From NCBI RefSeq assembly GCF_036370855.1, contig NC_088100.1, positions 31,942,563 through 32,006,562 of the forward strand: a stretch of 64,000 nucleotides of DNA, in the 5' to 3' direction. This stretch comes from Dromaius novaehollandiae (Eukaryota; Chordata; Aves; Casuariiformes; Dromaiidae). Position 1 is the stretch's first letter. The number at the start of each line of letters is the position of its first letter. Below are positions 1 to 14,249 of this stretch, piece by piece. Made by a program: the position numbers and the translations under genes. The notes beneath the pieces were generated by a model that was not told the origin of the DNA, searched no databases, and was given only the letters and a program-made list of their open reading frames with translations.

Positions 1-6
1 CACCCT

Positions 7-45
7 GTTTCTTTTCTTTCTTCTTCTTCTTTTTTTTTTTTTTTT
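7..45 (+). repeat. Pyrimidine (CTT)/poly(T) tract
   Basis: TTC-rich microsatellite merging into a T-run at the left window edge. Confidence 0.9.
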
Positions 46-953
46 GTTTCAGGATCTTGCCTTTCCATGTTGGTGTTTTTATCTTTGATCTGCTAGCAAT
101 CACTTACTGGGAGCCCTACCACTCTCTTCAGTTTTCACCCTTTTTATCCCTGTACAGACTCTCTCACAGCTCTTTCTCAGCTGTCTGAGCCAAGGTTTCA
201 CAGCTGAGGCATAGCAAAGCTGGATCCCCAAACACAGACAGTTAAACCCAGCTGGGGGGGGGACATAAATTACAACAGGGGATAGAGAAGGTTACAGTAT
301 CCCATGACATCATTTGTGTTTCTTTCTTTGACATCATTTTATTCTGCTTAAGCTTCGTCCTGATTACTTTCCTCAACCTTCTGACCCCTCTTGACTTCAT
401 AGTTTTTTCCCCCACCATGGATTTCTGAAAGACCAAGTCTAACCACTAACTTCCTTCAAAATTTCTCTGGTTTTGTAATACTTACAAAGAGTTGCTACCA
501 GCTATCTTTTTTCATGTATCAGCCTGTGATCTACTATTCATAAGGTTCGAGACAGAAACGTTTGGCATGGGTTTTTCACTGTAGGGTTCTAATACTCTGT
601 CAACAGGGAAGATATGTCATTCTGGCATTTTTTCAGTATGAGTGAGCAGAATTTTAGTCAAGGAAATATGTTTTCTTTTCCTTTACTCCTCTTCACTAAA
701 CTTAAGTGGAATGTCCAGAAAGGACAATAAACCTCAGAATATACCATAACATACTTTGTGAGCCCTGTAATGGCCTTTGCTCTCTAGCCATTAAAACTGA
801 AAACAGAAGTGTATTTAGGTAGCCAGAACATTTTTTTTTTATGGTACATAAATCCTGTGTGTCCACATGAGCTGATCATAGATTGCAGCAGTCATTTGTC
901 TGAGGCTTTCAAAAATTCTGAGCAAGTGGTCAAATTCCTCTTTTCCTGGGAAG

Positions 954-979
954 AAAAAAAAAAAAAAAAAAAAAAAAAA
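954..979 (+). repeat. Poly(A) run of 26
   Basis: Uninterrupted A run. No LINE or retrocopy body is recognisable immediately upstream, so it is treated as a simple repeat. Confidence 0.9.
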
Positions 980-2194
980 GACCTGATGATTTAAACCCAA
1001 ACTAAATGTTTACTTAGGTGATAAATGGGGATCTTCTCTTGAGTCTAGTTGTAGAAGAACTTCTAACCTTTGGCTATTGTGTATTGTGGAGACAGCTAGG
1101 ACATAACATGCATTTAGAGGTATATGCTGTGAATCCAGAAGATCATGGCTTCCTTTCAGCCTTTCAAAGATAGAACTACTTAAGAAAAATACAAAAACTT
1201 ATATTTAGATGCTTAACTCAGGACTCCAAAATTATTCTAGATGGAAGCTGTAATATCAAAATCAGCCAACTGATTTAGTATTCTTCCTCAATTTTGTAAC
1301 ATTGTCTCTATATGCTCTTTGTACAGAATGCAGAAAGAACAGAAGTGATACAAACAATGGAAACACTGAACTGAATTTATGACAGAAATGAACGCATAGT
1401 GAATAAACGTCAGCCCCATTATAGCTGTTATGTTCACCTAAGCATAACAAAGCAGCCAGTTACACCTTTCAACAACAATATTCAGAGAACAATATAGTGA
1501 ACAGGTACCCCTTATAACTGAGGTCCAAACTGAAGGTCTTCTTCACCCAGCCTAAGACGTAAAATCCACCCTTTCCCATCCACTTGTTTGAGGCCACCCT
1601 AGAGTTATCCACACTGAGCTCCTCAGACTCATTCTAGAAATAAGTGCTGTCTCTCCTTCCAGATTCACTCTAATTGCAAACAAAAGAGAAAGGAAAAGAG
1701 TTTGCAGAAGGATAGAAAAGATGGCCCAAGAAGTTACACGGCTGACTCAGCTGGCCTCACTTCATTTGTAGTCTTTAGTATACAGACAAACTCCATACAC
1801 AACAGGAAGGGCTTCAAAGCATTGCTACCTTATATTTGGACATTTCACATAATGCTGAGTCTGAGGTGTGGCCAGATGTTGAGGGTTGATCTCAGGAGTT
1901 TTTATTATACATGATCAGTAGTTCTAGGCTAAAGGCAAATTTACAATTGACCCTATCATTCAGTATAGACATAACCAGAGACATACAGCTGGACTGTCAA
2001 AGGTGAAAAGGGAAGTATGGTTTTGTACTAGGGAAGAATTCCTTTCTTAACAGCAAAATCATGTAAACAACCTACTCTTTTTTTTCTCCCAAATTATTTC
2101 AACACTTAATCCAAATTTACCAAATAAATTTTAGGTGGAAAAAATGAGAAGGAAGATGAGTCAGAATTATAAAAATTCTGGAGCAAGTGGTGTT

Positions 2195-2290
2195 CTTTAC
2201 TTGTCCTGCGAGTAGAGCACTCACCCAAAAGCAGAACAGTTTCAGTTCCCTTTTCTGATTAAGAGAATCTGAAACCACATGTCACACAAC
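2195..2290 (+). mobile_element. Possible ancient tRNA-derived SINE fragment
   Basis: The stretch gagtagagcactcacc followed about 15 bases later by gtttcagttccc resembles the A box and B box order of a tRNA promoter, as in old sauropsid tRNA-SINEs. It is degenerate and short and would not fold as a functional tRNA. Confidence 0.35.
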
Positions 2291-5200
2291 TTAAATGAAT
2301 GCCTTAAACACCAATGGATTGCTCCACTTTTTATCATTAAATAGCACGGGAAGATTAAGAGGTGGGGTTTTCCTACCTCTGTATTGAATGCACTTACAAG
2401 TAGGCTATTTAGCATTATGTGGCTTCCTCAGATCTTGAAGTGAAACTTAGTCTTTAAAAAATGCCTAAACATTTTTGAGATAGATGGTAGATATTATTCC
2501 ATAGCCAAGTACTTACAAAATTCACCTTGAGCTCAAAGTTACACCATGGAGTTAATTAGTTCAGGATATGTGGAGGAAACAAGTTCTTACCTTTATGAAA
2601 CATGTAGCAAACCTAAGGAAAATTCTTGATATTTACAACTGCTCATTAAAAGCTAACAGATTCAAGAAGCATTTCTGTATCTTTTGGCTCTACACATTAC
2701 TTGGGTGTATTAATGTCAGTAATAGAGTGCTGACAGTAGTGCTCATTTCAAAATACCAATTTCAGCATTTCAAAATGAAATATAAAAAATTTACAAACTT
2801 CATTTTATCTTAAAGAGGACTTTTACATTTTATTGTTTGGATTTCAACAGAAAAAAGAAAATTCTCAGTTTTTTTAATATACGTGTAACCAAAATATTCC
2901 ACATATGCATGTATTCTAGGCTAATAGATGACAATGAAATAAATCAAAATTTGAACAGTATTGGTCTGTGATTTCACTGCTGTGTGAAGAGCTGATGAAA
3001 TTGAACTGTAGTGTACTATGTTATTTTGCCTGCATAATGTAATAACTGCTTTATGGAAAATAAGTTGAGAATCTCATTACTTGACCTAGATTTATGATGG
3101 AACTTTTAAATGTATTTGCTTTCAATAAATCTGACAGAGATTGACCACCATTCTTGTTAACATTTTGATAGACATCCTCTTTTAATGCCATCTAATTACA
3201 AAACAGCCAGTGCAATACACTACCAAGATCAAAATTTAGTCTAGAAATAGTAATAACTTCCAGAATTAACTCATAGATTTATTTTATGGAGATCAGAAAT
3301 AGCACTTCTCTTTTCTGACATTCATATTAGAAAAGCTACTCAATAAAGACCAGAAGTGTCTCTGAAAAAGGATAAAATCCATCTAATCTGTCTGTTGAAG
3401 TATTCCTAAAGCTCCTACTTCCATGAAGTGAAGGTGTGAAGGGCTCCCCTGACTGTCTCCTAAGGAAATTATAGAGTCTTCCTGTTACTGGGGTGATGCA
3501 GACTACTGCAGTCCTCCAGTGAGCCGTCCTTGAAATAGACAAAACAGTGCAAGTGATATATTACCTCTGAGATATTGTATTCAATATTTTATATTCAATA
3601 GACAAACCTGTTTGCTTTATTAACTTGAATTCCTTTTCTTCAGTTTGCTTCACAGTATGCAGGTGGAACTGGAACATACCCTGACTCCTCACTGCAGCTG
3701 GTATCTCTATTAATGGGACTTGCGCACAAAGATTGAAGGCATGAAAGTGCCTTTAGAATTTAACCTTTTTCCTAACAAATATTCAGCTATATCAATACTT
3801 ATAATGTCAAACAGAAACAAAAATCCCAGCTAGAAAATCAGGTAATAGACCTAGTATAATAAATGTGTTTCTGCAAGTGTCCCAGCAAAACAGTTTTAAG
3901 AGAAAATTAAATATGTTTGAGATATATAGATAAAGTTGTTTCAAAAACAACCCTTAAAAATGTAGTCAAATAGCATATATTTAAAAACCCTTATTGCATA
4001 AGTTCACAGGGGAAATAGATCAATTCAGTAACTGACAAGTGTTTCTGCAAGTGAAAGTCTGATTCAGATGTTTTAAATTCTTCATTCAAATGCTGCAGTC
4101 ACTCCTACCCTGGCTCACATAGAGTGGTCACAAGTCAAGTGGTACTCTAGGTGAATACAAAGCAAACAGAGAATGATGAATTTTAACGTGTGAAAAAATA
4201 TAGCAATATTTCTAAAATTAAGATTTTCTGACTGAACAAATTCTTATAAAAATTATCAAGAAATCCTTCTACACCCTACACTGTTTAGGGACTGGTTTTA
4301 CAGTAGACTAAAATTCCTCATATGGGTCATCAAGCTGTACTGGAGTGTCTTCAATTTTTATCTTAGTTAAACCGGTGCTATTTTAGGTATAGATATTTTT
4401 ATGTGAGTTTAAACCAGGTTTTGTCAGAACAGATTGAGCTTTCTAGCTAAACCACTATTAAATCTTTAAAACTTCTAAAACAAATAAATTAATAGACTGT
4501 AAAACCAGGCAAGACTACTGTTTCATCCAGTTTCTCCTAATAAAATTGGCCATATAATTTCATCCATCTCTGTGAAGCCTCACACCTAATGCCTGACTTA
4601 AAGTCAATCTGTCTGCAGCTCAGAATACAGAAAATTCATCACTTTTTTTGACAATTTACTATACTTTACCTTACTGAACTATTCCTAGTGACTTCTGCCA
4701 ACAGCCAAAGCTTTCAGATTGCTCCGAAAGATGGACAAGCTCTTTGCATCTCGAGGTGTTCAAAGTTCAGCTGTAGCCTCCCTCCCTATTTGGGAGGAGA
4801 TTCATCTCACCTCCCCTTAGCTAACTAGTCAAGTTAGCCATAGGCTCCCCCCTATAGTCAAAGGAAGGTACGGGAGCTTTCAGACAGGAGCTTTTCTGTC
4901 TTAGACACCAAGGGATGAAGATACCTTTCCTTCTTATCTTATGAGATAGTCTACAAAGATAGCTTGGATAAAATGACTAACTTCTAAAGCTCTAAGATTA
5001 AATCCATATCATGGCAGGGAAAAAAATCTGTCCTCAGCAATAATTGAAGAGTAACAAATCAGTGGTCCATAAAAAGAATTTTAAATCTCCCAAGAAATGC
5101 TACAGATTCATGTTTATATTTTATCATAGCAGATTTCATATTAAAGTCCTACTGTGAAGTCAGAAATCTTTTTTTATTACATCAGCAATAAGCTATTATT

Positions 5201-6005
5201 CACAAGTGCTTTCCCAGTCCATTTATGATATGAGAGCTACACAGTATTGCAGTGGACATATGTACTATACCATATGTGGACCAGATAGGCACAGAACAGA
5301 CTCTCAGAACTGTTCAGAAATGCCAAGGGAGATGCTGCTGTCTGTCGAAAAGATGGGTACTTTTGCAATATTTTTACATTTACATCAAGTTTGAACAGTC
5401 AAGAAAATAAACCAGTAGAACCATGGGTCTGTAAGGCCCTGGATCTCTGTTATGCATACCTTAGAAGTGTTAGACCTAAAGTCAGCATGGATCTACTCTG
5501 TTTGATCACTAAAACCCCTTAAGAGTATTAGGCATAATTCCACAATTCATCTAATCTGTGCTGGAGTTTAATGTAAAGCCTGTTATGTTCAAAACATCCA
5601 TCTTTTTCCAGTGCTTTGCACATTAGGATGACTAATTTTAAAGTTCGCACTCCCATCTAACATGCAGCATAAGTAAGAAAGTTGAAATACGAAAGTGCAC
5701 AGATCACTTACAAAGGATTTTTTTTTGAACATATTAAGTGGTAGCAAAAAGATAAACTGGTACTTTCTGCCATTTTATCTTTATTGTGTTCAGAGAAATT
5801 ACAAAGATTATGTCAGTATTCTATTTTTATAATTTAGGCTAAAGGTTAAAGACTGAAATCAATAAAATCATTTTGACGGCTAAGTGAAGGGGAGTTAAGT
5901 GGTAAATTGGTACTAGGGATTTAAATGCCTTGCAGATGAGACCTGTGCCCACAAAGGTAATGCAACATAATTTGTCCAATTCCCTGAAACTCAGAGATCT
6001 TTGAC

Positions 6006-6035
6006 AAAAAAAAGAAAAAAGAAAAAAGAAAAAAA
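6006..6035 (+). repeat. A-rich (AAAAAAG) repeat
   Basis: A6-8 runs separated by single G, about 30 bases. Confidence 0.9.
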
Positions 6036-9000
6036 TTTGAAGCAGGAATTGCTTCTTCTATATCACCCATCTGCCCACTGAGAGAGGGACAGGAATGGTA
6101 ACAGGGCTCTCAAGGCAGTTAGATTGTCCTAAGCCCTCACCACCTTTTCCCAGTGTTTTCTTCATGAATTAAAAAGCTAAAACATCTCACAAAAGAACAA
6201 AATGTGGTGGAGTCAGATTGTTTCTAATGCTTTCAATGGTAGCTGTCCCACACCTGCTGCTTTGCTGTGCCAGCCTGCCTGAGAGGTTCTCCTGGGGCTC
6301 TCTGATGGGCACTGTGCAGGGTTGAGGTCTTCCAGGAAGGAATCACTCACACACAGGAGTCTCATACAGTTATTGCTTAAGAAGGGAGGCTTTTCAGATA
6401 GGTACTTTTCCCTTCCTTTCAAGAAGGCAACAGAAAACTGAGGAACATTTCTAGCCATGGTTCCTTGCCTAAAAAAGCTACCTTCCAAGGTAGACTGTAC
6501 TGTAAGGTTAGCAGTCCATCACTCACAGTACAGAAAAGTGTTCTTGAAAGTTCTAGCCAAAAATAAAGTGACCACTGCAGAAATGTTCTTGTTTTTGTAT
6601 TTTTGTAGTTTTCCAAGCTTCTTTTTTGCATTTACCCAAACAGAATTTAAATTAGCTTATTTTTCATGCAGTTAATCTTCAGTAAAGAAAATTGATCATG
6701 ACAATTTTGAAAATATCTTGTTTGGGAGTAAGTAAACACTAGAATTCCTTAGTCTATTTAAACTTGTCACCTTCAATTGTTCATAGTGACAGATTTCCTA
6801 ATGTGCACCAGGCTCTCACGCATTTTATGTTTGTTGGAGTGTGCATCTTGTAATGTTCACAGCTGCACTGATTTGATCATTCCTATTTTTGCTACTGATT
6901 CAGAAAGACTTCACAGTATGGGGGAGAATGAGGGGAGTGAATCGGTGATGCTGATTTCACCCAAGCATTCTTTCAGGATTCATACATATACAGAAAGCTT
7001 ACTCTCACCATTTTCCTGAAAGTGATTTAATTTTCATCATTCCCTTGTCTGCTATCAGATTTTTTTATTATTATACAGCATTCAGTTAAAAAAATGAAAA
7101 GAACCCAGCTGCAACTAGAGCTCTAAATAAGCATCTATTAAAGCTGTTCAACTTTGTCTAACCAGTTCAATACTTGTTTTTTTCAGAGATCACAAAGGCA
7201 AGGGCATTGTCAGCCTTTCCCTCTGACCTTTCAGCAGATACATAATCCTTCCTACGAAGTCAAACAAGTTAATCCAGGAAACATGCGATTCCCAAAATAA
7301 TATGAGAACTAAGGCACCATTGACAGAGTAACTTGTTGCAATTTCCAGTTCAGAGGTTTTGAGTCTTTTTCAATCTGTTTACCTGCATACATTTCCCACA
7401 GGAAACATGGACACCTTTAGAAATTTCACATCTGTATAGCTCTATAGCATATGCGGACTTACATTCTTATTTCCTTTTTTGCAACTCACAGGATTCTACA
7501 GAGCAAAAAAATGAAAACCAGTGTTCTGGTCTAAATCCAGCATAGCAGAGATGTGAATATGTGCTTACCTTTTACACAACAGTGCATTCCTTAGTAAATG
7601 TCCTGGGAGAGGACTGTATATGCGGACAACACTGTGAATCAAGTATTCAATGAGCAGAGAGGAAACTGTGGCTTAAGCAGTGACCATGAAAGAAGGGAAC
7701 TAACAGTCCCTGCAGTTTTATTTTCCTGAAAAAAAAAAAGAAAAAAAAGCTTCCAAAGGTCATAATTTCATATGATTCAGAATGGGAAAATGGTTTTAAC
7801 TTTACAATACTTGGACACAAAACCATTTGTTGTTCAGATTTAGCTGTGATCTTGTCACATGATTTGATCTGGTGAGCGTTTAGAAATTCAGTGAAGATCT
7901 CCCGGGAGAAGAAATATGTGGGCCAGATATATTCACACTGCAGCCACTATATGGTTCGAGGTAAAACAGTCCCTGGAATTCCTTTGGACTCTCTGCTATT
8001 GTTTAATTGATAACTTTTTGAAGTATTTGTGCTGGAGAAGAAAGGCAGAGAAATACAGGTTTGGAACTGTACGAAAAAGTGATGGTGAGCTTCAAAACAA
8101 TGCAACCAAGCAAAGAAATCCAAGCTTCAACAGCAAGCTTCATTAATGCAGTGATAAGGTTCAGACTTCAAATGAAAGCAGATCAAGACTTTTTCATTTA
8201 AGGTGCTTATACCTACCATTCTTTCAGTTAAGATACTCACTATAGTTTGTCTTTTTTCTTTACATTATCATATGATACACGTATATATATGGGCTAGATC
8301 TTGGAATCGACCTTTCAGGAAAATGCTCTGACTCCAGTTAAAAGGAACCTTGCAGGGTGTTGCAATGACAGCTCTGCCTGTATTACCTGTTTTGAGAGCT
8401 CTCTGTGAAATCTTTGCTTTTTACTATTGCATCTATAGGTCCCTTAAGAATTTGGGTGAAATATGAGATCATAGAGCTGTCTAAGACGCATTCACAACAA
8501 TGGAAAGCATTTTTAATCTGTCTAAATGCCTAATATAAGGGTATGTATCCTTCATACACACAAATACCACCTGCACATCACCTCCCTAATTGCACAAAAC
8601 TCAGTGAAATAACTCTATTAAAGTGCTCACATATCTCAAAACCCCAACATGCTCAAAGTACCAGTCTTCATCAATAAAAGAATAAATCAACAAAAGAATA
8701 ATAAATGTTACCAAATGCATTATAGAATGTTAAATTATCATAGAGCAATACATGTAGCATGCAAAAGGATGTGTAAACATATATAACAAACTATCAATTG
8801 CCAAATTAAAATCAATAGATTGTGTTCTCTTATTTAAGAAACTTTGTTAACAGCAGGTGAAAAGGAGGGAAATATATCTTAAATAAAACTGTGGTATTTT
8901 TAAAAAGTAAGCTTGTTATTTCATGGATCCTTAAATATATTTTTCCCAAAATATTTTAGCGTGCAAATCATTAAAAAACTTAAATGTAAAGCAACCTTTA

Positions 9001-9117
9001 ATGAAACAGGACTCAGACAAGGAATTTATGAAAAAAGAGCCAAGGAGCTAGCAACTATGAGAGCAGTAAAAAGGAAAGATTCATCAGGGATCTTACCTAG
9101 TAAAAAAAAGAAAAGAC

Positions 9118-9285
9118 CCTTGAGTACCTGGAGTGTCTGTTACTTGAGGTTTTCAAGGACAGGTTAGTAACCGTCAGCATTTGTCAGCAGTCACTGAGGT
9201 ATAACTGATTCTGCTTGCTGTTTGGAGGATGCCTTAGGTGGTCGCCCATGGCCCTTTCCAGCTCTCTTTTTCTAGGAATCCATGA
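9118..9285 (+). mobile_element. CR1-like 3'-end fragment
   Basis: The run from gaggttttcaaggacaggtt (9,149) to the ggtggtcgcccatggccctt and ttctaggaatcc ending follows the order of a CR1 3' tail. In those tails a lengthened ORF end is followed by a ggactagatgacc-like stretch and a gattctatga end. Divergence is high. The borders are approximate and no reading frame survives. Confidence 0.55.
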
Positions 9286-10288
9286 ATTTGGATTAGAAAA
9301 GGACCTAAAAACCATCTTGACATAACAAATTGAAAAATATTTCAACAATGCTGTTCTTCTGGCTCCTCTTTTTTGAACAAAGTATTGGAGCACTTTAGAG
9401 CCTGGTTTCTCAGTTACATCCATGCAGGTCTCAGGAGAAAAGAAGAATATCAGGAAATTGATTTGATGTTTTGTGATCCCAGATCATGACTAATGAAAAG
9501 AAAGGTGAGGATCCAGGTTCTAGATTTAGGCTATGTGTTGACCTTAAGAGGGTATGCAAGGACAGAATGGCACCTAGGAAAGTCCCTCCTCAGTGGTTGC
9601 CCATGGACAAGATAGTGGCCCTGTGCTCTGTCTCTCAGAGGAGAAGGGCAAGAAGTAGGAGGAGAAATGAGTTACACTACCATCTGCTCAGCTCTTTACT
9701 ATGAAGATAAACTGTTGCTGACTATTTTCCAAAAAGCATTATTTTCCTCATGTTTATTTTAAGTTCTATTTACTTTAAAAGTACTCTCCCATTTCCAACC
9801 CCTTTTTTCCTAGGCTTTTGAATATTTATGAAGCTATATAAATAAGAATATATAGAGACTGAGCATTTCTTTCCAAAAAAGCAGTGGCAGGATTGACAGA
9901 GCATTTGTACCTTGCAGTGACTGATGTTGAGAACTGCAAATATAATTTTCCCAGAGGGGCCATGTGACTCCTGAAGTTTGCTGGGTTTATACTTCAAATT
10001 TGGAGAAAAGAAAAGAAAAAAAAAAGTGGAGGGGGAGGGGAGGAAAGCGCTGAGTACTTTGTAATGCTGCAGTCAGTACTTGCCCTTTCTCAAGCACTTT
10101 TCCCGCTGCCATTTGAGAAGCAGAGGTTGCACTGCCTAATGAGTCCCAGTGTACACAGCTACAACAATCACCATCAATGTCAGGCTTTTAAGATGACTGC
10201 CTCACACATGCCTTCATGTCATGCTGGTTAGCAACAAACCAGTGGTGAAGCACTGCATGATACAGCTAGGTGTAGCAACAAAACCTTT

Positions 10289-10292
<4 letters not shown>

Positions 10293-10319
<27 letters not shown>
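10293..10319 (+). repeat. GT dinucleotide microsatellite
   Basis: About 13 GT units in the upstream gene-free region. Confidence 0.95.
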
Positions 10320-11635
10320 CTGCACCTTTAAATATCTGAATTTCTCAGCAACTACCTCCCAGTTATCTATAGTGCTATCTAAGCATCATATGAAGAGTTC
10401 AGCTGCCATTTTATTCTCAGAGTTGCTGCTGCCAGAAATTAAAAGGCACAGATCATGTGCTCACTCTTGAGCTGCTAATTTAGTGCTGGTACAATGCTAG
10501 CAACAGGGTAAGTTCTCCTGTAGTCAGGATGCAGGAATTTTTGCCACTGTGTTATGAGAACTCCTTTCTATTCTGGGGAGTGCCACCACTTAGACTTTTG
10601 CTAGTAACAGTGCTGAAAATTTGGCACCAGATTTGTTCATGCAGATGCAGCCACAGAGACCTTGCTTTTGTGCTTCATTATTGCTATTTTCCTTAATTCA
10701 AAAATAAGTCATTCTAAATTGAACGTAAATGTTTTATTCTTTGACTCTGGGAACAATGAGATGACAATCCAGGATTAATAGCATTTTCAGTAACAATCAC
10801 TGAATAGGTCTACTCAGCATGCCTACATTTTAAAAGACAGTTTTGTAACTGCATTTTACTAGAGGGCAGTAAAACCTTCTGCTTCACTGAGCAGATCCTG
10901 TGTCCAAATCTTCATTTACATCCCTGTGTGGGCTGTAACATTGCGAACTTGGATTTGAGTGCACTTGCCTCCTAGCTTAGTCTTCTCACAGCCATTAAAG
11001 TTTATCTGAAGAATAACATTAGATCTACATTAAGCCAGAAGCAGCCTTACAGCTTGTGGGAATCTTTTGTGCTCCTGCAAGTTTCATTTAATCTAGGTAC
11101 CTGAATGCATTCATTTGCTCTCTTTCAGTGGATTGCTTGAGGATTTTTTTTTTCTGAGAATCTTTTTGTGCTGAGAAACCGTTTTATCACATTGACTTTA
11201 TTTCTGAAGGCAAAAATCCCTGTGACCCTGCTTTAAATATCATATATTAAGGGTAGGCATCAGTTCTCTCTTCCCACACCTCATGATGTGGCTAAAGAAA
11301 CAGTGGAGTGCCTTTTCACAAAGCCAGCTAATTCCTCTTTATATCTTGGTTCTTAAAATTTTGGGTGATTTTATTCAAATACAATTTTTTTCTGAAGAAA
11401 TGACCACCAGTATGCTCCCCATATGAATGAGACATTCTCAGTTATCCGTGATAATCATCTATTGTTAAAATATTTTTTTCCCACTAGGCAAAATCCAGTG
11501 TTGTATTTTTTTACGTAAATATGCAATTCATTAACTGAAAAAAGATAGTTTTATTAGCAAGCAATATGTATTTTAGAAGCATTTGGTTACTTAGCAACTG
11601 CTTCAGGTATTAAAACTTCTTATACTCACGCTCCT

Positions 11636-11660
11636 AAAAAAAAAAAAAAAAAAAAAAAAA
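11636..11660 (+). repeat. Poly(A) run of 25
   Basis: Uninterrupted A25 followed by a GAAAAAAGG tail. No retrocopy is visible upstream. Confidence 0.9.
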
Positions 11661-11842
11661 GAAAAAAGGATACTGCTTACTACAGTACATTAGATCAGCA
11701 TGCTTTGTGTAAAGGATTTTAACAGTCAAGAGATGTGACTGTGTTTAAGATTCCTTTTTCCAGTCACTAGTTCATTGTCAGCAGCAGCTACAGAGCAGCT
11801 TTATGTGCATTCAGAGCCAGCCAGGAAATTAGCTCTGCATGA

Positions 11843-11853
11843 CTGACTCAGCA
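11843..11853 (-). promoter_or_regulatory. Candidate AP-1/MARE-like site
   Basis: The minus strand reads TGCTGAGTCAG, which is an AP-1 core with one MARE flank. It lies in a segment (about 10.0-12.1 kb) with mixed composition and many TF-like words. By-eye match only. Confidence 0.3.
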
Positions 11854-14249
11854 CTGTAGCACAGAGCACAACTCTCACCCATTTCCTCAAACAATTGTTT
11901 ATTTCTTGGTGTGATAACAACGTTAAATATCACAATTCTGGAGGAAAAAAAGCTCAGAGGCTTTATTTGCATTCAAGGTAAAAAAGTACCGGCATTAGCA
12001 GAGTAAAGTCCTGGCTTATTTCTGCCATTATAAGGGCTAGGCTTTTTTAAATTATTATTCAAAGTTCACGATAACTCTTGATAGCTTATTTAGTGTTTTC
12101 TTTGATGCTAAATGGAACTGTCAGCAAAAAGAAATCAAGTGAAATTAATAGAGCATTTTCAAAATGAGAAATCTAAAATGGCATAAAAACTTTGAATCAA
12201 AACGCAGGTTTATCAGGCTTTTTTATGACAGGAAGACAAGTCAGGTCTTTTTAAGACCTGTTTGCATGGAGAAGTAAGATGATTTTACACAAAGGGAATG
12301 ATCCAGGGTTCCGAAGATGAAGATTCAACAGATTTTGGGGGGAGTTACTTTTTGCTCAAGCTAGTTAGGACTCCACAACCCCAACGTTTAGACACCTGCC
12401 CCAAGGTAAGCACTAAACTCTCTAGTTTGGAGGAGTTAGGCACAGCCGCACAGGTGCAGAGGAGGCAGCATGCTGACCAGAAAGCCCTCTAAAAGTAGTA
12501 CAAAACAGCGTTGTCTCTAAGAAAACACTGAGGACAGGGTGCATCCAGCACCGTGTTCCTCTACATGAATTTATGGAAAGACATGAGCTACTCAGCATTC
12601 ATAGGCTTGAACCTTTCCCTGAAAAGAGGAACTGTATCGTTGACCCTTGAGCACTGTCAGTGCTCACTCATTTCCTTCAAAACACAGCCAGAAGGAACTT
12701 TTCCTTTTCCAATAACAGGCTAGTGGCTGCCGTACTCCTTCAGGAGGGTGCAAAGGTGTAACTCTGAAGTCTGGGAGAGCTTAAAGGAAAAAAATAAGGT
12801 GCAGGCAAAGTTTATGCAATTCCAGAATTAGTCAGCAACTGAACAGGTTTTCAGCAACACCATTTCAGATTTAGGCAGCGCATTCTCTTGAAGGCCTACT
12901 CTGGGAGCCTGAGCCTTTAATTGGATCTAGATCCTAATAATTTCTGTTCCCTTTCTAGCTATGAAATGAAATTGGAAATACTGCCTTTTCTCAGCATTTT
13001 TTATTCCCTTTCCATTAAAGCTGAGGGCTCTTCCACCAAGGTTTGCTTCCTATTACATGTTTGCATATGCTAGTGGCTGGTGCTGTAAGGCCACTAAAAA
13101 CAGTGTGGGTTCTAGCAAAGGTCACTACTATTAACATAGTTTGGCTCCAGCCATATACAGAATATTTTCAGTTTGTTTCTTAGCCAAAGCAAAATGTCTT
13201 ATTTATGGATTTATCTATTCAGTTGGGTACATTTGTTTCCTGTAGCAATGTGCACTGTTTATTATTACAGAATGAAAGAATATTGCTTGCTGTTGTGATA
13301 ATTCTGCATTTTCTTTGATGCCTGATAAGAGAATTTTTTTCTTATTAACCTCTGGGACAGCAAGACAATTTTCCTTCCCTATCATGCTGCGGTAGAGTAG
13401 TGACAAGATTTGGCCCAGAGTTTCCTCTTTTTAAAAAAATAAAAGAAAAATAAAATAAATATCTAATCCACAAATATAGATTTCATGAAACACAGAGGGC
13501 ATTCCATATTGGCTATATGCAGGGAAGAAAAATAATGACATATTAGTTTGTTTCTTTAATACATTTTACTAGTTTGTGTAGCTGAGTAACTTCAGTTTTC
13601 AATCTTGAATAGGTCAGTAAGAAACTCCCAAGTGGTGGAATAAGAGTGATATGTGAAAGATAAAGAAATGTTTGAGTGTAAGAAAAATGTGTTCTGTGGC
13701 AGGAGTGAAGCTATCAATTTGAGATTTATATGCACTCTGGCCAGTCCAAAACCTCTTCTCTGAAACGTGTCTGTAACATGCCTTCCTTCAGCAAGGAAGA
13801 CATGTCATTACAACCAATGTGACCACTATCACAGTTATTGCTGTAAATGCACCTATCCAGCAGCATGTCAATAAAAAGCCAGACGGAGAAATAAAAACCT
13901 TGTCAGATCATCATATTAGATGTTAAAGCTAAAATCTGTATGCCATGCCCAGTTCTTGTAGCAGTATCTGGTAATGTGACCAGCATGAATTTCAAAATGT
14001 AATGCAAAGTTCACTAAGATCTTGCATGTGATATAATTTCCCTGGCACTGACACATCCTTTAGAAACTTTGAAACAGAAAGCCCTGAGAAGAAAATCTGG
14101 CTGGTTATAAACATAGTAATGGATACCTATCAGAGCCAATGTTGCAATTTTGAAGGAAAGTATATGAAAGTTGTTTATAAGTTCTATCGCAAATTAGTAA
14201 AACACCACAATTAAATAAATTAAACTCTTAAATGAGCATCCTAATGTAA

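Larger units (their letters stand above)
1..9117. other. Gene-free AT-rich segment
   Basis: Only short chance frames, none with recognisable similarity or splice-supported structure. It contains the simple repeats listed and one possible SINE scrap near 2.2 kb. A locally GC-richer stretch near 4,740-4,870 (including ccctatttgggaggag) has no assignment. Confidence 0.6.
9286..14249. other. Gene-free segment with possible conserved non-coding character
   Basis: No coding gene seen. The part from about 10.0 to 12.1 kb has mixed composition, few repeats and many transcription-factor-like words (AP-1/MARE, ACAATTGTTTATTT forkhead/SOX-like near 11.89 kb), which is the texture of a conserved regulatory block. 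Conservation itself cannot be seen from one sequence. Near 12,300-12,480 a stretch with gttaggactcc and gagttaggcac may be a decayed repeat. Confidence 0.4.

Noticed and set aside
954..979. Poly(A) run as the tail of a retrocopy
   Set aside because: No coding-like body, LINE 3' end or target-site duplication is visible upstream. Treated as simple repeat.
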